Assembly: GCA_001464545.1 (NCBI GenBank)
Contig: LNFC01000022.1
Coordinates: 434,001 to 498,000, forward strand
DNA length: 64,000 bases
Direction of reading: 5' to 3'
Origin: Acidobacteria bacterium Ga0077551
GTDB taxonomy: Bacteria; Pseudomonadota; Alphaproteobacteria; Caulobacterales; Hyphomonadaceae
Position numbers and translations under genes: made by a program. Shown piece after piece: positions 7,251-15,309 of the stretch. How positions within the stretch are numbered: position 1 is the first letter of the stretch; each line of letters opens with the position of its first letter. The notes under the pieces were generated by a model, which saw only the letters and a list, made by a program, of their open reading frames with translations, made no database searches and had not been told where the DNA came from.

Positions 7251-8365
7251 ACCATGACGCCCTGGTGGCGGTCGCGCGCGCGGTGTTCGAAGCCGCCGGC
7301 GGCACGCCCATCGATCCCGATTATGTTCTGCCGACGGACATTCCGCTGGAACTCTCCGGCGAAGCCGTGCGCGCGCGCCTCTGCGTGTTCACCGACAATC
7401 GCGGCGCCGAAATGGCCATGCGGCCGGACCTGACGCTGCCGGTGGCGCAGCGCGAGGCGGCCCGTCTCGAAGCCGGCCCTTCGGCCAAGACCTACACCTA
7501 CGCCGCGCGCGCCTTCCGTCTGCCCGCCGCGCCGGACGATCCGTTCGAATTCACGCAGGTCGGCCTCGAGCGCTTCGGCTACGCCGCGGATCCCGCCGCT
7601 GACGCTGAACTCTTCGCGCTGGTCCACCGCGCGGTCGAGGCCTGCGGCGTGTCGCCGAAGGCCATCGTCACCGGCGACCTCGCGATCTTCCCGGCCTTCA
7701 TCGATGCACTGGACCTGCCGCCCGTCACCTCCGACCTCTTGAAGCGCGCCTTCCGGCAGGAGGGCGGCGTGCGCGCCGTGCTGGACGCGGCGTCGCGTCC
7801 ACTGGATACGGATGTTCTGGCCGCGCTGGACGCCCCGGACGCCCAAGTCGCGCTCGGCGCCGTGCTCACCGCGCGGGATGTGCCGCTGGTCGGTGCGCGC
7901 AGCCTTGCTGAAATTATCGGCGGCCTGCGGGCCCGCCGCGCCGCGATCGAAGCGGGCGGCTTGCCAGACGCTGCCCGCGCGGCGCTGCTGGCCTTGCGCG
8001 AAGTGGATTGTCCGTTGTCGGACGCTCCAGCCACGCTCTCCGCCCTGGCGAAGACCTATGGCCTGACCAGCGCTGATGCCGCGCTTGGCGCCTTCGCGTC
8101 GCGCGTCGAGAAAATCTTCGGCCTGGTGCCCGGCGCTCGCCGCACGGCCGAGTTCCGCGCCGGCTTCGGGCGACGGTTCACCTATTATGATGGCTTTGTG
8201 TTCGAAGTCCTCGCAGACGGCCTCGCGTCTACCCAGCCGGTTGCGGCCGGCGGGCGGTATGACGGGCTGATTGCCGGCCTCTCCGGGGCCCGCGTCTCCG
8301 CCACCGGCATCGGCGGCGTGGTGCGGCCAGACCGGATGGTGCGTGTACGGAGGACGGGCGCATGA
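7247..8365 (+). CDS. hisZ: ATP phosphoribosyltransferase regulatory subunit
   Basis: The 372-residue protein is a HisRS catalytic-domain paralogue without an anticodon-binding domain. It keeps class II fold landmarks such as AMRPDLTLPVAQ and FGRRFTYYDGFVFEVL with GGRYDGL, but does not charge tRNA. HisZ pairs with short-form HisG to make the octameric, histidine-inhibited ATP phosphoribosyltransferase. Its ATG overlaps the hisS stop and its TGA overlaps the hisG start (ATGA in both cases), so all three products are probably made together. Presence of a short HisG next to it supports the assignment. Confidence 0.95.
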   Translation: MNHDALVAVARAVFEAAGGTPIDPDYVLPTDIPLELSGEAVRARLCVFTDNRGAEMAMRPDLTLPVAQREAARLEAGPSAKTYTYAARAFRLPAAPDDPFEFTQVGLERFGYAADPAADAELFALVHRAVEACGVSPKAIVTGDLAIFPAFIDALDLPPVTSDLLKRAFRQEGGVRAVLDAASRPLDTDVLAALDAPDAQVALGAVLTARDVPLVGARSLAEIIGGLRARRAAIEAGGLPDAARAALLALREVDCPLSDAPATLSALAKTYGLTSADAALGAFASRVEKIFGLVPGARRTAEFRAGFGRRFTYYDGFVFEVLADGLASTQPVAAGGRYDGLIAGLSGARVSATGIGGVVRPDRMVRVRRTGA

Positions 8366-9069
8366 GCCGGCTGACGATTGCGATTCCCTCCAAGGGCCGC
8401 CTCAAGGAACAGACCGAGGCCTGGCTTGCCAGCATCGGCCACCCCTTGCGCCAGATTGGCGGCGAGCGGGGCTACACCGCCGAGATCGACGGGCTCGACG
8501 CCGAAGTGCGCCTACTGTCTGCCCGCGAGATCGCGCAGGGCCTGATCGAAGGCAGCCTGCATTTCGGCGTCACCGGCGAGGACCTGCTGCACGATCTCGC
8601 ACCTGACGGGCCGGAGGATTTCCGGGTCCTGCGGCGTCTCGGCTTCGGCGGCGCCGATGTCGTGGTCGCCGTCCCGCAAGCCTGGTTTGACGTCGACATG
8701 ATGTCGGATCTCGAGGCGGCCGGCGCCGCTTTCCGCAAATCCCATGGCCGCAGGCTCCGCGTGGCCACAAAATATCTGCGCCTGACGCGCCGGTATTTTG
8801 CCCAGAAGTCGGTCGGCGAATACCGTCTGGTTGAAAGCGCCGGTGCGACGGAAGCGGCGCCCTCCACCGGCTCGGCCGATGTTATCGTCGACATCACCAC
8901 CACGGGCGCCACGCTCAAGGCCAACGGTTTGAAGGTCCTGCGCGACGGGGTGATCCTGCAAAGCGAGGCGGCTTTCACGCAATCTGTGCGGGCAAGCTTC
9001 ACCGGTGAGGCCAGGGCTGTTGCAGATACGCTGGTTGGCGCCTTTTCGAAATCGGATCACAAATTCTGA
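8362..9069 (+). CDS. hisG: ATP phosphoribosyltransferase, short catalytic subunit
   Basis: The 235-residue protein catalyses the first step of histidine synthesis, joining ATP and PRPP to give phosphoribosyl-ATP. It begins TIAIPSKGRLKEQ, includes VRLLSAREIAQGLIEG, and has the PRPP-binding loop VIVDITTTGATLKANGL near residues 174-190. At this length it lacks the C-terminal regulatory domain of long HisG, so it depends on HisZ from the overlapping upstream gene. The operon ends here, with a terminator about 90 bases downstream. The other his genes are not in the window. Confidence 0.96.
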   Translation: MSRLTIAIPSKGRLKEQTEAWLASIGHPLRQIGGERGYTAEIDGLDAEVRLLSAREIAQGLIEGSLHFGVTGEDLLHDLAPDGPEDFRVLRRLGFGGADVVVAVPQAWFDVDMMSDLEAAGAAFRKSHGRRLRVATKYLRLTRRYFAQKSVGEYRLVESAGATEAAPSTGSADVIVDITTTGATLKANGLKVLRDGVILQSEAAFTQSVRASFTGEARAVADTLVGAFSKSDHKF

Positions 9070-9159
9070 AAAAATGTTTCGACACATTCTTGACACGAAT
9101 TCGGATTCGATGCCGTATGGGCAGGCAAGTTTCTGGGAGGAAACGCTGCAAACGGTGGA

Positions 9160-9198
9160 GGGGCGCAGCTAGCCGGCAACGGCGCTGCGCCTCTTTTT
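9160..9198 (+). terminator. Intrinsic terminator downstream of hisG
   Basis: GGGGCGCAGC pairs with GCTGCGCCTC over ten positions (one G-T wobble), followed directly by five T. The remaining gap to argD (9199-9498) has no gene. It includes an AT-rich patch near 9330-9410 and a TTGACT at 9428, but I see no convincing full promoter. Confidence 0.8.
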
Positions 9199-9498
9199 CA
9201 TTCCGGGGTCCATTTACCGTCAAACCAGCTGTTCCGGGCCGCCTCGTGAGGTGAAGGCCGGGTCCCAGTGCGTCAAGACTTCAGGTGAGAGTCGAGGGGC
9301 GTTGAAGGTCTTGGCGTCCAGAACCCGGCTTCACGATTAACAATAAGACCATATCGAATAACGTCAATATATATTATTGTTTTTCGATCATGATCTCGAT
9401 TAAATCGGCGTAATCCTGCGGGCTGAGTTGACTTAGGGTCCGGCCCCCGCCAAGCGTGGCCCAAACCCCATTCCCGCACTGTTTCCGGAGCCGCCGAG

Positions 9499-10707
9499 AT
9501 GCCAGAGGACAATTTCCACGAGGACCCCCGCCAGCACATCCTGCCGGTCTACCGTCCGCCGGAGGAAGTGTTCGTCGAGGGCCAGGGCGCCTACCTCTTC
9601 ACCGAGGATGGCCGCCGGTATCTCGATTTTATCGCCGGAATCGCGGTCACCGCCCTCGGCCATGCCCACCCGGCCCTCGTCGATGCCCTGCGCGACCAGG
9701 CCGGCAAGCTCTGGCACACGTCCAATATGTTCCGCGTCAAGGGTCAGGAAGAGCTCGCCGACAAGATCTGCCGCGACACCTTCGCAGACCGGGTGTTCTT
9801 CACCAACTCCGGCACCGAGGCGGTCGAGTGCGCCATCAAGACCGCGCGCAAGTATCACTGGTCGAAGGGCAACGCCGAACGGCTGGACATCATCACCTTC
9901 ACGGGTGCCTTCCACGGCCGCTCGATGGCCGCGATCAATGCCGGCGGCAATCCGAAATACCTCGAAGGCTTCGGCCCCAAACTCCCCGGCTTCGTGCACC
10001 TCGAATGGGGTGACCATGAAGCGCTGAAGAAGGCCGCAGCCGAACCCACCGCAGCCGCCATCTTCGTCGAAGTCGTGCAGGGCGAAGGCGGCGTGCGCGC
10101 CATGCCGGAAGCCTGCATCCACGGCCTGCGCAAGATGTGCGACGAGCACGGCCTGCTGCTGATCTTCGACGAAGTGCAATGCGGCATGGGCCGCACCGGC
10201 AAGCTCTGGGGTTATCAGTGGGCGGACGGTGTCGAGCCCGACATCCTGTGCGCCGCGAAAGGCATCGGCGGCGGCTTTCCGTTCGGCGCCTGCCTGATGA
10301 CCGAGGCCTGCGCCGAGCCGATGCAACCCGGCAGCCACGGCTCGACCTATGGCGGCAACCCGCTCGCCATGGCTGTCGGCAATGTCGTCTGGGACGTGAT
10401 CTCGGACGAGGCTTTCCTCGCCAATGTGCGCCGCGTCTCAGGCGCGCTGCAGCAAGGTCTGAAAAGCCTGGCCGATACCCATCCGGACAAGGTGGAAGCC
10501 GTCACCGGCAAGGGCCTGCTCACCGGCATCAAGCTGAAGGCCGACCCGAAATCGGTGCAGGGCCTTTGCCGCGATGCGAACCTCCTGGTCGGCGTCGCCG
10601 GCAACAACGTGCTGCGCCTCGCCCCGCCGCTGGTGATCGAGGATTCGCACGTGCGCGAAGCGGTCGGCATCCTCGACGCCGCCCTGACGGCCTGGAAAGT
10701 TTCCTGA
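9499..10707 (+). CDS. argD: Acetylornithine aminotransferase
   Basis: The 402-residue class III PLP-dependent aminotransferase converts N-acetylglutamate semialdehyde to N-acetylornithine in arginine synthesis, and often also acts on succinyl-diaminopimelate. Landmarks are FTNSGTEAVECAIKTARKY, ITFTGAFHGRSMAAI, LIFDEVQCGMGRTG and ILCAAKGIGGGFP, where Lys254 should bind PLP. The start is the ATG at 9499 before PEDNFHEDPRQ; its ribosome site is weak. A GFA-family gene begins six bases after its stop. In many alphaproteobacteria argD is next to argF and hslO; here argF is about 6.6 kb away. Confidence 0.95.
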   Translation: MPEDNFHEDPRQHILPVYRPPEEVFVEGQGAYLFTEDGRRYLDFIAGIAVTALGHAHPALVDALRDQAGKLWHTSNMFRVKGQEELADKICRDTFADRVFFTNSGTEAVECAIKTARKYHWSKGNAERLDIITFTGAFHGRSMAAINAGGNPKYLEGFGPKLPGFVHLEWGDHEALKKAAAEPTAAAIFVEVVQGEGGVRAMPEACIHGLRKMCDEHGLLLIFDEVQCGMGRTGKLWGYQWADGVEPDILCAAKGIGGGFPFGACLMTEACAEPMQPGSHGSTYGGNPLAMAVGNVVWDVISDEAFLANVRRVSGALQQGLKSLADTHPDKVEAVTGKGLLTGIKLKADPKSVQGLCRDANLLVGVAGNNVLRLAPPLVIEDSHVREAVGILDAALTAWKVS

Positions 10708-10712
10708 CGGCC

Positions 10713-11108
10713 GTGCCGGCGTATGAGGGTTCGTGCCATTGCGGCGCGGTGCAATTCCGCATCGCCGCCGAAATCACCGACGTCTACCGCTGCGACTGTT
10801 CCCTCTGCCGGATGAAGGGCGCGCTGATGACGACCGTCCACGAGGACGCGTTCACGCTGCTCTCCGGCGCAGACAGCCTCAGCGAGTACAACTGGAACAC
10901 CGGCATTGCCCGGCACTTCTTCTGCTCGAAGTGCGGCATCTATCCCTTCCACCGGAAGCGGGCGATGCCGGACCATTACGGCGTCAACGTCCACTGCCTG
11001 ACCGGATTTGACGCGTCCGCGCTGGCGGTTCGTCAGGCGGAAGGGCGCGGCATGTCGGTACGGGCCAAGGCTGCACGGGATCTGTGGACCGGGCCGCGAG
11101 AGGCCTGA
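10713..11108 (+). CDS. GFA (CENP-V/Gfa-like) family zinc protein
   Basis: The 131-residue protein has the complete cysteine pattern of the GFA domain: C8 and C10 (CHCG), C27, C29 and C32 (CDCSLC), C71 and C74 (CSKCG). These bind two structural or catalytic zinc ions. The family includes an S-hydroxymethylglutathione synthase, but most members have unproven function. The start is a GTG at 10713, five bases after the argD stop, so it is probably cotranscribed with argD. A terminator follows at 11137-11173. Confidence 0.88.
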   Translation: MPAYEGSCHCGAVQFRIAAEITDVYRCDCSLCRMKGALMTTVHEDAFTLLSGADSLSEYNWNTGIARHFFCSKCGIYPFHRKRAMPDHYGVNVHCLTGFDASALAVRQAEGRGMSVRAKAARDLWTGPREA

Positions 11109-11136
11109 CGGGCTCCGAAGACCCGGTACAAAAGTG

Positions 11137-11173
11137 CGGGGGCAGGCGAGAGAGCGGTGCCTACCCCCGTTTT
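11137..11173 (+). terminator. Intrinsic terminator after argD-GFA
   Basis: CGGGGGCAGGC pairs with GCCTACCCCCG apart from one C/A mismatch, followed by four T. Confidence 0.75.
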
Positions 11174-11240
11174 CTGGCGCGTGCGTCCCACAGCTCGCAG
11201 GAACAAACTAAGGAGGATTTGGGGCGGCCGCTTCGGTGGT

Positions 11241-11284
11241 CCTACCCAAATTTGAGGCTGACCCTACCCATTTTTAAGGCTTTC
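11241..11284. repeat. Two tandem 22-bp imperfect direct repeats
   Basis: CCTACCCAAATTTGAGGCTG and CCTACCCATTTTTAAGGCTT begin 22 bases apart, at 11241 and 11263; a weaker third copy may follow at about 11285. The pair lies about 90-135 bases upstream of the large LuxR-type regulator, so it may be a binding site for that protein or another. Confidence 0.55.
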
Positions 11285-11375
11285 CCTCGGAAATACAGGC
11301 CCTAAGTTAACCCTTGCGTGATCGGGGCCTGTCTTGCCGGTTTATGGCTGGACTGTGCCGCCGGGGGAACAAACT

Positions 11376-14003
11376 TTGTTGATTGAGCGCGACAGGCAGC
11401 TTTCCCTGCTCACGGCCCTCGCCGCCTCGGCCGGGGCCGGGCGCGGGCACATTGCGCTGCTCTCCGGCGAAGCGGGCATCGGCAAGACCACGCTGATCCG
11501 CCAGTTCAAGTCTTCTGCGCCGGACACCTGGCGCACCGCCCTCGGCGGCTGCGACCCGCTGTTTACGCCCCGACCGCTTGGGCCGGTGCAGGACATGGCC
11601 GAAGTGCTCGGCCCAGATGTCGACACGCTGGTCCGCGCCGGGGCAGACCGCCAGGCCCTCTTCGCCGCCTTGCTGAACGCGCTCGGCGACGGGCAGGGGC
11701 CCTTCCTTCTGATCTGGGAAGACCTGCACTGGGCCGACCACGCAACGCTCGACTTGCTCCGCTTCCTCGGCCGCCGGATCGCGCTGCTGCCCGTGTTGCT
11801 GGTGATCACCTTCCGGGGCAACGAAACCGGCGAGGACCATCCCCTCCGCAAGGCCATCGCCGACCTGCCGGAGGCCAGCTGCACCGAGATCGCGTTGACT
11901 CCGCTGACGCCGAAAGCCGTGGGCCAGATTGCGCGCGCGCAGGGCCTCACCGGCCAGTGGCTGTTCCAGGCCACCGCCGGCAACCCCTTCAAGGTCAGCG
12001 AAATCATCGCCGCGCATGCGGGCGACGGCGCCGCCCCGCCGGTCTCCGTGCGCGAGGCCGTCACCGCGCGTCAGGCCCGGCTCGATCCCGCCGCGCGCGA
12101 CCTGCTGGAACTGATCAGCGTCATCCCCGCCGCCGTACCCGCCGCCCTGGTGCGCCAGCTCGCGCCGGACACCGCAGTCGGACTGATCGCGGACCTCACG
12201 GCGCAGGGCATCCTGCAGGCCTCCCCGTCCGGTGACCTGCGCTTCCGACACGAGATCGCCCGGCAGGCGACGCTCGACCGTATCCCCGCCGTCCGCCGCC
12301 GCGCGCACCACGCCAGCATCCTCGCCGCCCTGCGCGCGCTTGGCACCGGCGCGCATCTCGACCAGATGGTCCACCACGCCGCCAGCGCGCTCGACGGCGC
12401 CGCCGTGCTGGAGATCGCCCCGGAAGCCGCCGCCCGCGCCGCCGCCAGCGGCGCCCACCGCGAGGCCGCCGCGCACCTCGGCACTGCGCTGAAATTCGTC
12501 GACGCCGCCCCGCCCGAACTCGCCGCGACGCTCTACGAGCAATGGGCCTATGAAAGCGGGCTCGCCGCCCGCATCGATGACGAGGTGCTGGACGCGCGGC
12601 GTCATGCCATCACGCTCTGGCGCCTGCTCGGGCGGCAGGACAAGGTCGGCGAGAACCTCCGCTGGCTGTCGCGCCTCCACTGGTACCGCGGCGAGGCACC
12701 GGACGCTGCCCGCCTCGCCGACCAGGCCATCCGTGTGCTGGAGAACATGCCGCCCTCCGCCGAACAGGCGATGGCCTATTCCCTGCGCTCCCAGCTTCAC
12801 ATGCTGAACGACCAGATGGACGATGCCGTCGCCTGGGGCGAGCGCGCGCTGGCGCTGGAGGCGCAGTTCCCCAACCCTGAAATCCGCGCCCATGCGCTGA
12901 ACAATGTCGGCACCGCGCTGGTTTTCCGGGGACGGACGGAAGGCGAGGCGATGCTGCAGGAAAGCCTCAAGGTCTCGCTCGCGAACGGCCTGCACGAACA
13001 GGCCGCGCGGGCCTATACGAACCTCTCCGAATACGCGGTGGAATTCCGCCGCTTTGACCTCGCCGAGCGCGTGCTGGCCGAAGGCATCGCCTTCGACACC
13101 GAGCACGACCTTGATGCCTGGACCCATTATCTCTCCGGCCGGCAGGCCCTGCTGCGGCTGAAGCAGGGGCGGCTCAAGGATGCCGAGACGATCTCGCGGG
13201 GCGTACTGGCGCGCCAGGATCTGACCCTGGTGATGCGTCTGCCGGCACTGCAGGTTCTGGCGCGGGCCAGCGTGCGGATGGCGGCGCCCGATGCGTCCGC
13301 GATCATCAACGCCGCCTACGAGGATGCTCTGGCGACGGATGAACTGCAGCATGTCGTGCCCGCGCGCCTCACCCTGATCGAGCACGCGTGGCTGAGCGGC
13401 AACCTCGCCGCCGGGCAGGAACATCTGGACGCGCTGCTGGCCCTGTCGGGCGCCGACCGCCACGCCTGGAATCTCGGCGAGCGCGCCGTCTGGGCCCGCC
13501 GCTATGGCCGCGCAGCGCCGGACGAGCGGCTGAACGATCTGCCAGAACCCTTCCGGCGCGAGCTGGACGGTGATCTCGCGGGCGCTGCCGCTGCCTGGGA
13601 CGCGTTAGGGATGCCCTATGCCGCCGCCCTCGTCCGCCTGCAGAGCGATACCGGCGAGGTGCTTGGCGCCGCTGTGCGCGAACTCGGCGCCATGGGCGCG
13701 CAGGCCGCCGCCGATCTTGGACGCCGCCGCGCCGCCGAGCTAGGTGTAACCCGCGCCCTGCCGCGCGCCCGGCGCGGCGCTTACACCGCCGCCCGCGACC
13801 ACCCCCTCGGCCTGACCCGCCGCGAACAGGATGTGCTGGCCCTCATCGTCAAGGGCTACTCGAACCGCGAAATCTCCGAAGCCCTCAGCCGCTCCCCGCG
13901 TACGGTGGAACACCATGTCTCCTCCGTGCTGGCCAAGCTCAGCGCCGCCAACCGCATGGGCGTGATGCTCCGTGTGCAGAAGGAGCCGTGGCTTCTGGGG
14001 TAG
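11376..14003 (+). CDS. Large ATP-binding LuxR-type regulator (LAL/MalT-like)
   Basis: The roughly 875-residue protein joins an N-terminal STAND/AAA-type ATPase to a C-terminal LuxR helix-turn-helix. Walker A is SGEAGIGKTTLI (about residues 30-41) and Walker B FLLIWEDLHWAD (about 112-124). A long helical, TPR-like middle follows. The last 60 residues, LTRREQDVLALIVKGYSNRE onward, form the DNA-binding domain. Such proteins activate transcription after binding ATP and an inducer. I place the start at the TTG at 11376, eight bases after GGGGG and matching the usual LIERDRQL beginning; TTG 11334 is an alternative. Its target genes are unknown. Confidence 0.88.
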   Translation: MLIERDRQLSLLTALAASAGAGRGHIALLSGEAGIGKTTLIRQFKSSAPDTWRTALGGCDPLFTPRPLGPVQDMAEVLGPDVDTLVRAGADRQALFAALLNALGDGQGPFLLIWEDLHWADHATLDLLRFLGRRIALLPVLLVITFRGNETGEDHPLRKAIADLPEASCTEIALTPLTPKAVGQIARAQGLTGQWLFQATAGNPFKVSEIIAAHAGDGAAPPVSVREAVTARQARLDPAARDLLELISVIPAAVPAALVRQLAPDTAVGLIADLTAQGILQASPSGDLRFRHEIARQATLDRIPAVRRRAHHASILAALRALGTGAHLDQMVHHAASALDGAAVLEIAPEAAARAAASGAHREAAAHLGTALKFVDAAPPELAATLYEQWAYESGLAARIDDEVLDARRHAITLWRLLGRQDKVGENLRWLSRLHWYRGEAPDAARLADQAIRVLENMPPSAEQAMAYSLRSQLHMLNDQMDDAVAWGERALALEAQFPNPEIRAHALNNVGTALVFRGRTEGEAMLQESLKVSLANGLHEQAARAYTNLSEYAVEFRRFDLAERVLAEGIAFDTEHDLDAWTHYLSGRQALLRLKQGRLKDAETISRGVLARQDLTLVMRLPALQVLARASVRMAAPDASAIINAAYEDALATDELQHVVPARLTLIEHAWLSGNLAAGQEHLDALLALSGADRHAWNLGERAVWARRYGRAAPDERLNDLPEPFRRELDGDLAGAAAAWDALGMPYAAALVRLQSDTGEVLGAAVRELGAMGAQAAADLGRRRAAELGVTRALPRARRGAYTAARDHPLGLTRREQDVLALIVKGYSNREISEALSRSPRTVEHHVSSVLAKLSAANRMGVMLRVQKEPWLLG

Positions 14004-14024
14004 GAGGCGGGAGCCGCCCTTTAC

Positions 14025-14072
14025 CCCTCTCCCGCTCTGCGGGAGACGAGGGGCCCATTGCGAAGCAATGGG
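14025..14072. repeat. Double hairpin between convergent genes
   Basis: Two adjacent inverted repeats lie just after the LuxR-type gene: CCCCTC/TCCCGC pairing with GCGGGA/GAGGGG, then CCCATTGC/GCAATGGG around GAA. It sits between convergent genes and may act as a terminator or be a dispersed palindromic element. Confidence 0.5.
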
Positions 14073-14082
14073 AGGTGAGGGC

Positions 14083-15210
14083 CTACCGCCCCAGCCGCCG
14101 CCGGAATTCCTCATACCCGAAATCGGAGATCATCTCGACGCGCCCGTCTTCCCAGCGGATGGCGAGATTTGCCAGCGGCGTGCCGTTGAACGTGTTCGTC
14201 TTCACGAAGGCATAGTGCATCTGGTCGGTGAAGATGATCTCGTCACCGGGCTGCAGTGGCTTCTCGAAAGAATAGTCGCCGATGATGTCGCCGGTCATGC
14301 AGGTCTTGCCGCCGAACCGGTACGTATGCGGATGTTCGCCGGGTTGGCCTGCGCCGATCACGTCCGGGCGGTAAGGCACTTCCAGAACGTCCGGCATATG
14401 CGTTGAGGCCGAGGCATCGAGGATCGCCAGGTCCATCGCGTTCCAGTGCAGCGCCAGCACGGTCGCGTACAGCTCGCCGGTATTCACCACGAGCCCCGCG
14501 CCCGGCTCGAGGATCACCTCGACACCGAAGCGGGCCTTGAACGCCTTGATGGCGGCGATCAGCTTGTCGACATTGTAGCCCGGCTTGTTGAGGAAGTGCC
14601 CCCCGCCGAAATTCACGGCCTTCACCTGGCCGATATAGGCGGCGAAGTGTTCGGAGACATATTCGATCAGGCCGACCGAGCCTTCATGCAGGCTCTCGCA
14701 CAGCGCATGCACATGGAAGATGTCGACGCCCGACCAGTCGACCTGCGCCAGCTTTTCCGGCACTTCGCCGAACCGGCTGGTCGGCGCGGTCGGATTGTAG
14801 AGGTCGCCGCCGAGCGTGGCATTGGAATAGCCGGGATTCACCCGCAGCCCGACATGGCAGCCGGCATCGCGCGCAATGTCGCCAAACCGGGCGAGCTGCT
14901 CAGCCGAATTGAAATAGATATGCTGCGCCACTTTCGTCAGCCGGCGGACTTCGTCTTCCGTATAGGCGGGCGAATAGACGTGCACTTCCTTGCCGAACTC
15001 CGCTTGACCCATGATGGCTTCCTGCTCGCCGGACGCGGTCGTGCCGTCGAGATAGTCCCGCATCAACGGAAACGCCGCCGGCATGGCAAAGGCCTTGGTG
15101 GCGAGCAGTATCTTGCACCCCGCCTCTTCACGCACACGCTTCGCCGTCTCCAGGTTCTTCCGGAGGCGGGCCGTGTCGAGCACGAAGCAGGGGGTCTTGA
15201 TCTTGGTCAT
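14083..15210 (-). CDS. nspC: Carboxynorspermidine/carboxyspermidine decarboxylase
   Basis: The 375-residue protein is a fold-III (alanine-racemase-like) PLP decarboxylase. Near the N-terminus, ILLATKAFAMPAAFP carries the PLP lysine; HVHALCESLHEG, VNFGGGHFLNKPGYN, ILEPGAGLV and GKTCMTGDIIGDY match NspC and separate it from ordinary diaminopimelate decarboxylase. It removes CO2 from carboxynorspermidine or carboxyspermidine to give the free polyamine. The preceding gene on the same strand encodes the matching dehydrogenase, about 100 bases upstream, so the two form a complete alternative polyamine route. Whether the product is spermidine or norspermidine is not told by sequence. Confidence 0.92.
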   Translation of the reverse strand: MTKIKTPCFVLDTARLRKNLETAKRVREEAGCKILLATKAFAMPAAFPLMRDYLDGTTASGEQEAIMGQAEFGKEVHVYSPAYTEDEVRRLTKVAQHIYFNSAEQLARFGDIARDAGCHVGLRVNPGYSNATLGGDLYNPTAPTSRFGEVPEKLAQVDWSGVDIFHVHALCESLHEGSVGLIEYVSEHFAAYIGQVKAVNFGGGHFLNKPGYNVDKLIAAIKAFKARFGVEVILEPGAGLVVNTGELYATVLALHWNAMDLAILDASASTHMPDVLEVPYRPDVIGAGQPGEHPHTYRFGGKTCMTGDIIGDYSFEKPLQPGDEIIFTDQMHYAFVKTNTFNGTPLANLAIRWEDGRVEMISDFGYEEFRRRLGR

Positions 15211-15217
15211 CTGTTTT

Positions 15218-15300
15218 TTCCGCTCATCCCCGCGAAGGCGGGGATCTGGTGAGGCAAATTCTCCCGCCTGCGATCCCCGCCTTCGCGGGGATGAGCGGAA
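15218..15300. repeat. REP-like palindromic element, 29-bp perfect arms
   Basis: The 29-base arms at 15218-15246 and 15272-15300 are exact inverted copies around a 25-base spacer. Each arm contains its own smaller hairpin, CCCCGC-GAAG-GCGGGG. It fills the gap between the two polyamine genes. A related, more diverged copy is at 20519-20611, so this belongs to a dispersed intergenic repeat family. Confidence 0.85.
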
Positions 15301-15309
15301 GTAGAGGAC

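Noticed and set aside
11307-13463. Long open reading frame on the minus strand opposite the LuxR-type regulator
   Set aside because: It mirrors the codon bias of the plus-strand gene, which has clear ATPase and helix-turn-helix motifs; the antisense product has no recognisable domain.
15083-15304. Plus-strand frame reading through the REP-like element
   Set aside because: Its SPRRRG and DPRLRGDE stretches are the usual meaningless translation of this type of repeat, and it starts antisense to nspC.
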